Below are positions 1 through 9,180 of a stretch of DNA of 33,764 nucleotides, in pieces. Position numbers and translations under genes: made by a program. Position 1 is the first letter of the stretch. The number at the start of each line of letters is the position of its first letter. The DNA comes from Chara braunii (Eukaryota > Streptophyta > Charophyceae > Charales > Characeae). Where the stretch lies: NCBI GenBank assembly GCA_003427395.1, contig BFEA01000010.1, forward strand, positions 7,262,402 to 7,296,165, written 5' to 3'. The notes beneath the pieces were generated by a model. The model ran no database searches and was not told where the DNA came from. It saw only the letters and a list, made by a program, of their open reading frames with translations.

Positions 1-434
1 GAAGCTAGTAGTCCGACTGCGTTAAAGTTAGACCCCTGTTTTCTTTTCCATTTTTCTTTTCTTGCTGCTTTTTGCTTTAGCCTTCTGTTTCTCTGACTGC
101 TGTCAGTGTCATGCATTTGACCCATAACCCTGTAGAGGGGTGCTCGGTGCAATATAGAAAAGACAGCGCCTATCTCTCTACTTTCGCGTCCCAGGGCGAA
201 CCCGACGACTACCACGGCCACAGGCCGGTTGTGCTCTGCCGTACAGCAGGGCTCCGAGCCTGCGTGGACCAATGGAAGTCCCGTGGCGCACCCCTTTTGC
301 TGAGGGCTACGCCACCAGGACCTATCCACGCCGAGAAACGAACCAGGCACCAGAGCAGGAAACTGGTACTATACAGAGACTTGGTACACAGGAGGGCCGG
401 GACACCGTGCCCTCCGACATAATACCAACCCCCC

Positions 435-454
435 ACCCAGCGTCCCCGCTGGGT
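435..454 (+). other. Perfect 8-bp hairpin before TATA
   Basis: ACCCAGCG (435-442) and CGCTGGGT (447-454) form a perfect stem around a TCCC loop, about 20 bases upstream of the TATA-like box. The same hairpin is at 19892-19911. It could be a regulator-binding site or an RNA structure; only the symmetry is certain. Confidence 0.6.
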
Positions 455-472
455 CGAAACGAGAAATTTCGG

Positions 473-479
473 TATAAAA
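473..479 (+). promoter_or_regulatory. TATA-like box
   Basis: TATAAAA sits in the context GGTATAAAACAGCGC. It is followed by 400 bases of C/T-rich leader (many TCTTT and TTTGCGCT blocks) and then by the ATG at 882. The arrangement resembles a pol II promoter or a terminal-repeat promoter driving the plus-strand reading frame. The copy is at 19930-19936; the third partial repeat copy stops short of it. Confidence 0.45.
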
Positions 480-881
480 CAGCGCAACCTAATATTGCTC
501 TCGCTCATTTCCATTGTGACTTGAGGCGATTTTCGCACTACCATTTTTGCGCCAGCGGATTCTTCACCTTTCTCATAGAGCTCGTACTTTTTTGAGCACT
601 TCTTCCTTCTTTGCGCTCACCTTCCTTCTCTGCGTTACATCTTCTCCCCAAGTGTTCGTCCCCTCTCTCCGCGCTAGCCATCTCTCTTTGTGCTAGGTCT
701 CTTTCTCTGCGCTAACCTCTTCTCTTAGCGTTTGCGTTCTTCTTTTTGGCGCTAAACTTTCTTTTCTCAGCTCGTTTTCTTTGCTCTTAGTGTGCATCCC
801 AATCACTCCTTTTTGACTATAACTTTTTGCACTATTTCCCTGTATCCTGTCCCTATCTTAATTGTTCTCTCACCTTTCGTC

Positions 882-1352
882 ATGCCTGAAGCACGTCGTG
901 GACAGGGTAGAGGAAGGGGAGGAAGAGGAGGGAAGGCTAAAGAGGAGCCGCTGGCCAGGGCATGACAAGATTATAGTTCAGAGGAGGAGGAAGAGGAGGA
1001 GCCACGAGGCTACGGCCGCCCAAGGCCATAGCCCCGCTACTCGCCAGCAGGGTGGTACGAGAGGAATCCATCTCCAGATAGGATGAAGTTCCTCCGAAAA
1101 AAAATTGACGCGCGCTACGGCGCACCTAGCGCCTCTTCACCTCCTTACATCCCTAGAGCTCCTTCCACTCCCGCCGTAAGCAAGGCCATAGTGCCAGCTC
1201 CACCTCCTTCTGTCCCCTGTGCCGTCACATCACCTCATCATCCCAGTCACTGCATTCTCCTCAGCATCTTCCTTCTTCTTTTCCTCTTCCAACTCGAGCT
1301 CATGGCTGTCTTTTANGTCTTATATAAGCGTGATTTCTTTAAAGCCTTTTGA
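882..1352 (+). pseudogene. Broken RG/E-rich reading frame
   Basis: From the ATG at 882 one frame stays coherent in composition through two in-frame stops, TGA at 963-965 and TAG at 1029-1031. The N-terminus is Arg/Gly-rich (RGQGRGRGGRGG). A run of seven Glu follows the first stop, then Tyr/Pro-rich sequence (PRYSPAGWYERNPSPDR), then Pro/Ser-rich sequence. Both stops are one C-to-T change from Arg or Gln codons. The tail after about 1230 turns hydrophobic and is probably no longer the real frame. RG and acidic blocks are common in nucleic-acid-binding proteins and in some Gag N-termini, but I recognise no family. It points away from the Gag-Pol on the other strand, so it is a different transcription unit. 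It may simply be non-coding low-complexity sequence. Confidence 0.4.
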
Positions 1353-1629
1353 GTNTGATTTCGACTTACAAAATTTTCAGTTCACTGTCCACTCCATAGC
1401 GTCCCAGGCCTGAGAGTTTGGCTTCCTTAAGCCAGGGACGCAGGTTCCTCGAGAACCAGGCCGATTGTCGGCCACCAAATAAAATTTTAAGAAGGATTTT
1501 GTNTGGTTGTTTGACTTGCTCAACTGTTGACCTTTTCACATGGAGGTTACCTCAGCTCTTGATCAGGCATCTATGCCAAGGATGACCCCAGTAACGAGGG
1601 TACTCACTCTGTCTGCTATGCTCGGAGTA

Positions 1630-1800
1630 GGGTATACTAAACCCTCTTTTCTGTTCTTTGGTCTAAAAGACATCTTCTCAGTTCCTCACTTGACGGAGAT
1701 ACCAAACCCTTGTTTTCTTTCTCTGGCCTGAGTGAGGCGTCTCCTTAACTTCTCAGACAAAAGGGAGGGGATACCAAACCCTTTTCTTTTCTCTGGTCTG
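1630..1800. repeat. About 70-bp degenerate tandem repeat, three units
   Basis: ATACYAAACCC followed by a CTTTTCTTT-type tract and TGGYCTG recurs at 1634, 1699 and 1771, a spacing of 65 then 72 bases. The copy is at 21091-21257. No coding frame is convincing here. Confidence 0.65.
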
Positions 1801-2023
1801 GGANCTTCAGATAAGTATTTGCATATCTGCAAAACCAGACAGTCCCACAGACAACAACCATGCCCCAACAAGCAGACCCTCTGACAACCAGCAGTTGAGC
1901 ATAAACAGACTAAAATAAAACCTATAAATAAAATAATAAATAATAATTAATACATAACAACTCTTCTTACCCAGGATTTATTGATTGCCTTGATTTCGGC
2001 CCACCACTGGCCAAGAATGCCAA

Positions 2024-2890
2024 ACGTCCCATCAGTCTGACATACCTCATTCGGCCTGCCTCAGGCCAGGACTAGTCAGACCATTTGTCTTGACAGCCCC
2101 TTTGACCTGCCTCCAGGTCAGGACCAATCATACTCACTACTCGAGTATGATAGCCTTTTGGCACTCTCGCCAGGACACCCAGACTATTGCGGGTCTGGTC
2201 ACCCTGTGACAGTAGACGTCCCGTCAGTCTGACTGTCTCGAATCCGGATTTGACCAGTGCGGTCAGGGACCGGCTCACCTACTAGTTTTTGGCCAAGGGC
2301 GCTGGCTACCCCGCCCAGACTTTTGAACGTGGGACCCGATCTAACCACAGTTTCAGGCTCTGGCTAACCTCACTGGATTGCATCCTCTGACTGCGGTAGG
2401 GTTCCAGCTGACCCCTTTCGACCTCATAGGCCAGACTCCCAGAGTCTTAGCCTCAACCGACTACGGAATTCGACACTCGCGTCGGGGACCTGCTGACCCC
2501 ACCAGATTGCAACGTATTGCGGTAAGGCTCTGGCTAGCCTCGGCAATCAACGCACCCTTAGGTTAGAGAAGAAAACCCCGAGGCACAGATAATCAAGCAA
2601 GCATATCATGACCCACAAGCAGACTGCCCACGCCCCATAACAGAACAAATATTTCTCAGGAGACCTCCCTTCAGTCTCAAGAGGTACTGAACAATAACAT
2701 GCTAGCCAACACTAAGGGTTCGCAAGAGACCTCCCTTCAGCCTCAAGCAAAGACTTAGTGCTAGCCCCAGAGAGGTCCCTTCCCTCAACTGGGATTTCGT
2801 TTCCAAGAGACGTCCCGTCAGTCTCAAAGAAATATTGAAATACTGATCTCAGAGAGGTCCCTTCCCTCATCTGAGCAAAGGCAGGGCCTT
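2024..2890. repeat. Array of short hairpins with a shared loop motif
   Basis: A motif of the form ACSTCCCNTCAGYCTSA occurs at 2024, 2216, 2663, 2729 and 2810. In several copies it forms a small stem-loop, GAGAC around CTCCCTTCA (or GTCCCGTCA) with GTCTC. Two further 28-base hairpins at 2766-2793 and 2848-2875 share the loop GAGGTCCCTTCCCTCA but have different stems (CCCAG/CTGGG and CTCAGA/TCTGAG). The pair repeats as an 81-base unit (2729-2809, 2810-2890). Nearby are GGCCTG/CAGGCC (about 2049), GACCTG/CAGGTC (about 2107) and a 170-base repeat of AGGCTCTGGCTARCCTC (2355, 2525). The region lies 3' of the integrase and is probably non-coding. The copy is at 21481-22347. Confidence 0.65.
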
Positions 2891-3239
2891 AGCCAAGAAG
2901 CACAAAGCTCCTCTACTGACCACTCTCAGTCAAGTAAAGTTGAACTTCTTTATGCCTGCCTTCATCTGAATCTCTTGGATGAACAACTTAGTGAAAGACA
3001 CGAAGCCCTTCTGCTGATAGCTTTCAATCAGACAACTTCTTTATGCCTATCGTGCTTTCTCTTTGTGATAAGAATAATACTGCTTATATCACTTGATGTG
3101 CCACAGCCATGAGTTTCCCAGATGTTGACACTGTGTCAATGCTCTCGGAACTGTACTCACAGTTACTCCCCACTCTCAGGGTTTGACACTCATGGAACGA
3201 CTGCGGCGCACATCAAAGATACAGTCTCATTAACTTAGT

Positions 3240-3360
3240 TGCTTGCTGAGATAGATAACGAAATGACTTGCTGAAAATTGGAATATTGAAACTGAGATGC
3301 TGAAATTGGAGTACTGAAACTGAAATACTGAAACTGAAATGCTGGATTGACTATGCAAGA
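3240..3360. repeat. CTGAAA-type minisatellite
   Basis: Degenerate 10-14 base units such as GAAACTGAAATACT and GCTGAAATTGGAGTA are repeated about eight times. The copy is at 22697-22817. Similar CTGA-rich arrays recur at 13085-13230 and 13590-14110, outside the long repeat. Confidence 0.65.
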
Positions 3361-3441
3361 ATGATCATTGTCTGCTGATAACCGAGCCTCACTGTCTTTG
3401 TGTCTTACTGTATTCTTTCTCGGTCCTCTATGACCGTTCTC

Positions 3442-5420
3442 TTACTTGGATGGTTGACATCTCTTTCCCCTCTGTGGGGTCATTGTAGGGATCAAGTCAG
3501 GGTCTCTGAAGATGAACTTACGAAGTCTTGACCCTGATACCATGTCGTGAACTCTGGATCCGTCCATTTATGAGATCTCATAAACCTTGCCTTCTGCCTC
3601 TCCTGTGATTCTGTAAGGACCAAGCCATCTAGGCTCCAATCTTTTAGTCCATTGTGTCTCAAGAGAACTGTGAAACATAAGAACATCTTCAATCTTCAAT
3701 TTCTCTTTTCTTATATACCTTTTCTTGTTCCATCTTTCTTGATCCGATAATCTGCTGGATGTCGTTCTCTCTGCTGCATCCATCATTGCCTGATCGGCTT
3801 CAGATATTTGCCTCACTCTGATCTGGAGGAGTTCTGAAATAGAATAACCCTTGTCACTCTCTTGACTTGACCATGTCTTGACAGTACTCTCAATTGGTAG
3901 CGTAGCATAACGGCCATACCACAGTGTAAAAGGTGCATAACTAGTAGTTCTCTTGACTGTGATATTATCAGCATATACAACAACTCTTAACACCTTTGGC
4001 CAGTTGCTGAGTTTCCCTTCACACCACTTGGCCAATGAATCTTTCAGAGTTTTGTGGCCTCTTTCAACAGGTGCATTCGCTTGAGGATGGTAAGTAGTCA
4101 CATACCGAATTCTGATACCTAATCTGAGTGTGGTTCTTCTGACAATTTCATTTCTGAACTCTGATTCTCTGTCTGGGACAAATGCTCTGATAAAAGGATA
4201 CCTGAGGTAGACTTCCTCTATCCAATCAGCCACTCGGTCGGCTCTCTTCCTTTTCAGAGTTTTTGCCTCAACGTATGCAGAGAAATTCTCTCTCATGTTT
4301 AGTATGTATCTCATCCCACCCTTGCCTGGAGGCATAGTGATGAGATCCAGGTGAACTCTATGGCCTAGCTCTACTAGGATTGTGGGGAATAGTGGCTCAA
4401 TCATTCTTGTGGTAGACCTCTTTTTACATAAGACACATGGTTTACAGTATCTGAAAATCACGTCTCTCGTGTCAGGCCAGAAGTAGAGTTTGACAGTCTT
4501 GGAATAGGTTGCCTCAGCAGTCCTGTGACCACCGGCAACCCCCTCATGCAGAGCAACGATTATTTCTAACTGCCTCTCTTTACCACAGACGACTCTTAGT
4601 GGAGGTAGGCCTCCTTTACCATCCACAAAGAGATGTCCTCTTTTTAATCTGAATTTCTTCCTTAAATCTTTACAATAATATTCTTTTAGTTGCTCCCTTT
4701 CTATCTTCCTGTCAATTTCTTGATAATTTTCATCATATTCCTCAAAGAAGAAAAATATATCTTCTTCCTTCTTTTCACTCTCTCCTTCTTCCTTTGAACC
4801 TGAACTTTCCCCAACCTCATGAGCAGCCACTGCTGCTGCATTAGCTGTGGCATACCAATCGTTCGGTTCATTTTCTTCCTCTTTCCCAAGAATCGATTCG
4901 TAAACGTATGCACTTGGGATTTCTCCCCAACTATCTCTCTCTTCCGGCCACAGAGTCCACTTTTAGGAGCATGGTGCCTCATAATCCTCATCATCTTTTT
5001 CATTAAGAAAATTATCAACATAGGCAGATTCTTCAATTGTTCCATTTACATTTTCTTCTTCTTCTCGCCACTCAATCCGGCTTAGGCCATCTGCTCTGTT
5101 CTTCTCAGTGGGGATCTTTTCCAACTTAAAATCATATGTCCAGATGAAGGCGATCCATTTGTTGACCGTGAGATCTACCTGTTGGTGCTTTTTAATGGCA
5201 CCTATCACAGCAGATGCATGAGTCCTCAGGATGAATCTCCTCCCCAAGACGTAGTGCCTGAAGCACCGGAGGCTATGGATGATTGACAGTAGCTCTTTCT
5301 TGAATTGGGTGTAGCCTGTTTCAGTAGAATTGAGGGTTCTGCTTTCAAATTTTAGGGGTCTTTCTCTCTCATTTTCGTCTTTCTGAATATGTACACTCCA
5401 CCTAGAACAACTGGTCCTAC
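3442..5420 (-). pseudogene. Ty3/gypsy RNase H and integrase, broken
   Basis: This is the C-terminal half of a fungal Ty3/gypsy Pol. RNase H begins with IIEADVGPVVLGG (the D-containing first strand) near 5415, then one frameshift near 5375, then NSTETGYTQFKKELL and the tail FDFKLEKIPTEKNRADGLSR. From about 5375 to 3442 a single frame continues into integrase, broken only by TAA at 4963-4965 and TAA at 3568-3570. Integrase shows the N-terminal zinc-binding HEGVAGGH ... CKPCVLC. The catalytic core has VHLDLITMP (D), FVPDRESEF (D) and YHPQANAPVERGH (E). The C-terminus has RWLGPYRITGEAEG and, after the second stop, GSRVHDMVSGSRLRKF. All three acidic core positions remain, but VPDRES departs from the usual VTDNGS. 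The product would cut viral-type DNA ends and join them to host DNA. Two stops and at least one frameshift make it non-functional as read. Confidence 0.92.
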
Positions 5421-6691
5421 ATCAGCCTCAATGATGAAAAGTCTTGTCTCCTCATCATCATAATATGGTCCTCCATTTCTGCTGCAGCCTGTCTTTTATC
5501 ATTCCATGCTAAGTTAGCCCCTTGTCTTACCATTTCTCTCAGAGGTTCTGCAAGGGCGGCAAAATGAGGAATAAAAATCCTCCAGAATCCACAGACTCCC
5601 AAGAAGCTTCTGATATCCGTCACTCTTTTGAGAGGCAGAGGCCAGTTCAAGATCTTGACTATCTTCTTGGGATCTGGGCTCCTACCCTTGGAGAAGCATC
5701 GGAAGCCCAAGATTATCACTTCTGGTTGGAAAAGAAGGGACTTTGGCCCACTGGCAGTCAGATTATACTTTCGAAGTCTTTCTAGGACCATCTTTACTCC
5801 TTCATCATGTTCCCAGACAAACTTTCTGACTCCCCTTGCGACAAAAGTCTCATCTCTTACCAAGGGTCCTTTTACAGGATTATCATCGATGTACGGACTG
5901 GTTATTTCAGGAGAAATATCCTGCATGACTTTGATCATATCCCTTTGAACTACTGCCACTCCGTTAGTCCAGCCCTGAGGTACCACGCACATCTGAACAA
6001 GCCCCCTTGGCGTGTGCATGACAGTCATTGGCCGGCTAGTGGGATCAATAGGGAACTGTTCATAGCCAGAATACAGGTCAACTAGAGAATAAATGCATCG
6101 ACCAGCAAAGGATCCAACGAGGAGATCACCATTGGGAAGACTACCTGCATCACGTACCTTCACAGAATTGAGCTTCTGAAGATTTTGTATCCATCTTAGC
6201 CCGCCCCTTGGTTTCCAGAAACAAAACCAGTGGTTAGCATACGGTTCATCAGCGGGTTCAGCAACATTAGATGCAATCTTTTTATCAAGGTACTTTACAA
6301 CCTCTGCTTCTTCCTTCAAAGCATACTTGGTTGGTCTATCATTCCATGGAACATGGTCAACTGTCCAAATTTTGGCCATCTTGATCATGTCCACGTCCAA
6401 TCGCCCCCTCTCCTCATCATTAAAGGAGAAGGCACTAGAAAACTCATGACACATCCTGAAGATATATTCTTTCTCTTTAGGCAGGATAAACTGATCCGAG
6501 CCTATCTTCATTGTGTCAAACCTTTCTCTGGTGACCCTATTCTCCAGTTTTGCTAATTCCCTCAATACTCTTATAATTTGTCTCTCTTTTTCCAATGCTT
6601 CATCATAATCCTTCTCTATTAAGACTGTCACTGGGTTTTTCTTTACCCCTTTGGGTTTGTATTTTCTTTTCGATCCAGTGACTATTTTCCT
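5417..6691 (-). pseudogene. Ty3/gypsy reverse transcriptase
   Basis: The longest intact domain of the element, about 400 codons open from 6631, with upstream coding (VTGSKRKYKPKG) to about 6691. RT motifs in order are CFWKPRGGLRW and QNLQKLN, motif A YSLVDLYSGYEQFPID, motif B VVPQGWTNGVAVVQRDM, and motif C SPYIDDNPVKGP, which holds the catalytic Asp pair. These are followed by RKFVWEHDEG and the thumb/connection block FLGVCGFWRIFIPHFA. The YIDD-x-PVKGP and VWEH features are typical of fungal, especially basidiomycete, Ty3 elements as I know them. The frame leaves the upstream protease linker at a run of six A (6692-6697) and leaves for RNase H near 5465, so Pol as a whole is broken although the RT core reads through. 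Confidence 0.94.
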
Positions 6692-6697
6692 AAAAAA

Positions 6698-7441
6698 GGG
6701 TGAGTCGATGCAAATCTCAATTCCATCTTCCCTCCCTTAGCAGTCTCCACAGCTTTCTTGAAGCCTCCAATTTGCCCGTCCTCATCCTCGAGTTTACCAA
6801 GGGCTCTCATTATCTTCGAGACTTTATTGATTTCCACTGAAATCTCTTTTTAGGTTTCTCGTTTCTTTCCTCCCTTAGTCTCCTAACCCTTTTAGCAGAT
6901 TCCTCTCTCCTGATCGAGTTAGCAGACAGTTGATGCTTAAAATAATTTTTCGTACCGAATATAAAGGTTTGCTCCTGAACAGTCTCTGGATCCTGTAGAC
7001 TAATCCAGGATGACCCCTCATGACTGAAAAATTGGACCGCCTCCATCCTATGCAAGAATGGAGTTCCCAAGATACAGTCATGATCCAGATCAGGTACTAC
7101 AAAACTCAGAAACTCCACAGTCATTGTCGCATCCCTGATAGGCAAATTATCAATGAATCCTGCCACGAACACTCTCCTGCAATATTACTCAGTACATTTT
7201 GTGCAGGTCTGTCAATTGATAAATTACGAGCTTCCATCGTTCTTCGTGAAAGAAGTATGATCTCTGCCCAAGAATCTACGAGGGCTAAAATCTTCACTGA
7301 ATTACTGCGAATTGTAAGATGCCCACAACCCATGGTTGCAAATCTCATCTTGCGACCTGGTAGTGATCTATTCATTTGGTTGGGAAATACTGACCCCAAA
7401 TAATTAAGTTTCATTTTCTTCTTCTCAATTAACCTGTTCAA
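6698..7441 (-). pseudogene. Ty3/gypsy aspartic protease and linker
   Basis: Two overlapping frames together give a retropepsin-like domain. ILALVDSWAEIILLSRR (about 7290) is the place of the catalytic D-T/S-G, read here as D-S-W, so the flap-side Gly is replaced by Trp. LDHDCILGTPFLHRM (about 7080) matches the conserved ILG strand. A one-base shift near 7172 separates the two. A linker follows (EINKVSKIMRALGKLEDED), reached by another shift in the CTTTTTA run near 6850. In a working element this domain would release Gag and Pol proteins from the precursor. With two shifts and the altered active site it is inactive as read. Confidence 0.8.
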
Positions 7442-7983
7442 TTCTTCTCAATTAACCTTTTCAATTTTTCTCTCAATTTGGGTGCTAGTGTCATTGCTTC
7501 CTTGAAAGACAGTGTCACTTCCGTTTCTTCCAGCATCTTAGCAATTACATCAGAAATCACTGTCCCATCATCCAAATCACTCTTGAGAACAAATTTCCTC
7601 TTTCTCCNNTGTTCATTNTTTTCCTGTGAACGCTCCGGCTCAGNNTCATCAAGGATGTCGATAAGTGATTNCTCAACCTTCTTTCTTTTCTTTTNTTCTA
7701 TNATTTGAGGTGTCATACGGGNTTGGTGGTTCCTTACTTCACCAATNCTGACACTAGGTTCCATGATAAGTTCGGGAGGTAAATCACCATGGAATGNCAT
7801 CATGTTAGCCAGGAGATGAGTCTTTCCATTGNAAGAGGACTCTACTATTCCAGAAGGATNCTGAAAAGTAGGGTTCCCTCCCAATGNAGACTCNCTCGTT
7901 GATGNCTCACTAGGCNCNCACTNTGTCAGTGTTAAGGANTGCAGAGANATCCGNGAGGTATGAGACTCCNTGCTCTTAAACAT
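7438..7983 (-). pseudogene. Pol N-terminal (pre-protease) segment
   Basis: An open frame of 181 codons from ATG 7983, starting 78 bases after the gag stop. It carries 23 ambiguous bases. The C-terminal part TEVTLSFKEAMTLAPKLREK is the helical segment that precedes the protease in fungal Ty3 polyproteins. The N-terminal half is charged and low in complexity. The frame is thrown off at its 3' end by a perfect-length 23-bp tandem duplication (7419-7441, 7442-7464), so RLIEKN and RLIEKK appear twice in successive frames. Gag and Pol look like separate frames with a stop between them, but damage prevents deciding the original expression mode. Confidence 0.75.
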
Positions 7984-8061
7984 GATGAAAAGATGAAGAT
8001 TAAGAAGAAGAGAAAGGCTAATGTGAATGTTTATTTCCTCACTGGAGACTTGCGTAATGAA

Positions 8062-9119
8062 CTAGTACAAAGAGCAGACGACCCTTATACCATGATTCAG
8101 CTGTCTGGGGTCCAACTTATTCCATGAGCTATCACAGACGTGGCCCGTTGCATCTTTCTTTGCCACCCCACTTCTTACATCCTCCTCAAGTGGCTCGCAG
8201 TACGTGGTAGTATGTCCACTTTCGCCACAATAGTAGCAAGTAAAACTCCTCTTAGGACGCTCATCATATTTTCTTCTCTCTCTGTTTCCTCCATCACCAT
8301 TCTTTCCATTCTTTTTGGATCTGGAAGAATCCCCTTTCTTACCATAGCCCTCATTGCCATCATCATCGTCGTCATCCTCTTCACTTTCGACCTTCTTCTT
8401 TCCCCTGTCATCCACAGTATGCGTTGCAGGCCTTGCGAGCATAAAGTTAGCCATCTGTTTTTGAAGAATATTCTCAGCAGTCAGATTGGTTCCTCTATTC
8501 ATTCCATTCTCAGTCTCTCAGTCCTTGGCCAAAGTACTAATTTGATCCAGTGACCATTTCTTATGGGAGACAGTAGGTAAAGTTCTTATGATTGCAACCA
8601 TTTCATCCCATCTAAGAGGATAGTGTTGAGCTTGATTAAGAACTGCTTGCCTTTCAGTGTCAGTAAAATTTGTCAAAAATATATTTCATCTTTGAGCTTC
8701 GCCCAAATATGAAATTATTCTTGCTGTTCGGATGAAGGTCTGAAGAAAAACATTGAAAGTGTCGTATTTAGCTCTTCTGATGTTAAGTAAGTCCTTACTT
8801 GTGGTTGGAACTGAATCTTTCTCAAATTCCTTTTTCAGTCTCTCCTTGCTTTCTTCCCAAGTAGTAGCTCTTGAACTGCCAATCTTGAGTCAGTATCACA
8901 ATAAGGTAGAAGGTGCTTAAGCCGTTGTTTATCTGTTTAGCCATAACTGAGCCCAAATAACTCATACTCGTCCAGGAAGTCATTAACTTGAGGCCCTCTG
9001 AAGCAGGGAATTCTCTCATCTGTATCTCTCTCGACCAGTTCCCGTATAACACCTACCAGGGCCTCTTCATTGGTCCCTGCTGATGTACTTGGTCTTGCTC
9101 GCCAAGCCATCTTGACCAT
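8062..9119 (-). pseudogene. Ty3/gypsy Gag, broken (copy 1)
   Basis: The likely start is ATG 9119. The core Gag domain CFRGPQVNDFLDEYELFG is followed by TAA (8937-8939) where fungal Gags usually have Trp; copy 2 has TGA there. A 13-bp deletion near 8867, flanked by TAGC microhomology and absent in copy 2, then shifts the frame. The rest shares one frame with TGA at 8686-8688 and TGA at 8518-8520. The latter is TGG (Trp) in copy 2. The tail has a Lys/Asp-rich linker (SEEDDDDDDGNEG) and one intact zinc knuckle, CYYCGESGHTTTYC, for RNA binding. The stop is the TAG at 8062-8064. The start lies only 62 bases from the end of the upstream module array, leaving no room for a leader and 5' terminal repeat. 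Confidence 0.88.
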
Positions 9120-9180
9120 AGACTTTTTCCCAAGTACCCACTTCTCTTTCTGTAACTCTTGTCCGTTTTTTCTCTGCCCT

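Larger units (their letters stand above)
1..9024. repeat. Long direct repeat, copy 1
   Basis: Bases 1 to about 9024 recur at 19458-28490 at a constant offset of 19457 until small indels begin in the Gag region. From 1 to 8139 I find no substitution between copies, only extra Ns in copy 2. From 8140 onward they differ by a few percent with small indels. About 27 single Ns (1316, 1355, 1503, 1804 and 23 between 7608 and 7971) sit at the same places in both copies. Homology ends inside the 5' part of gag near 9024. The unit carries a plus-strand promoter-like head and a minus-strand Ty3/gypsy Gag-Pol. The repeat starts at the very first base of the window, so its left end cannot be seen here. 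Confidence 0.97.

Noticed and set aside
209-595. Overlapping frames of 103-111 codons in the repeat head
   Set aside because: They overlap on both strands with no motif, and the third diverged copy at 28691-29088 does not preserve the same ends. No evidence of coding.
2024-2890. CRISPR-like array
   Set aside because: Spacing is irregular, motifs are degenerate, the sequences between them are not uniform spacers, and the context is eukaryotic.
1-3441. 3' terminal repeat of the Gag-Pol element
   Set aside because: It should lie here, but no segment of 1-3441 could be matched to a 5' partner upstream of gag, and no polypurine tract with defined TG/CA ends was convincing.
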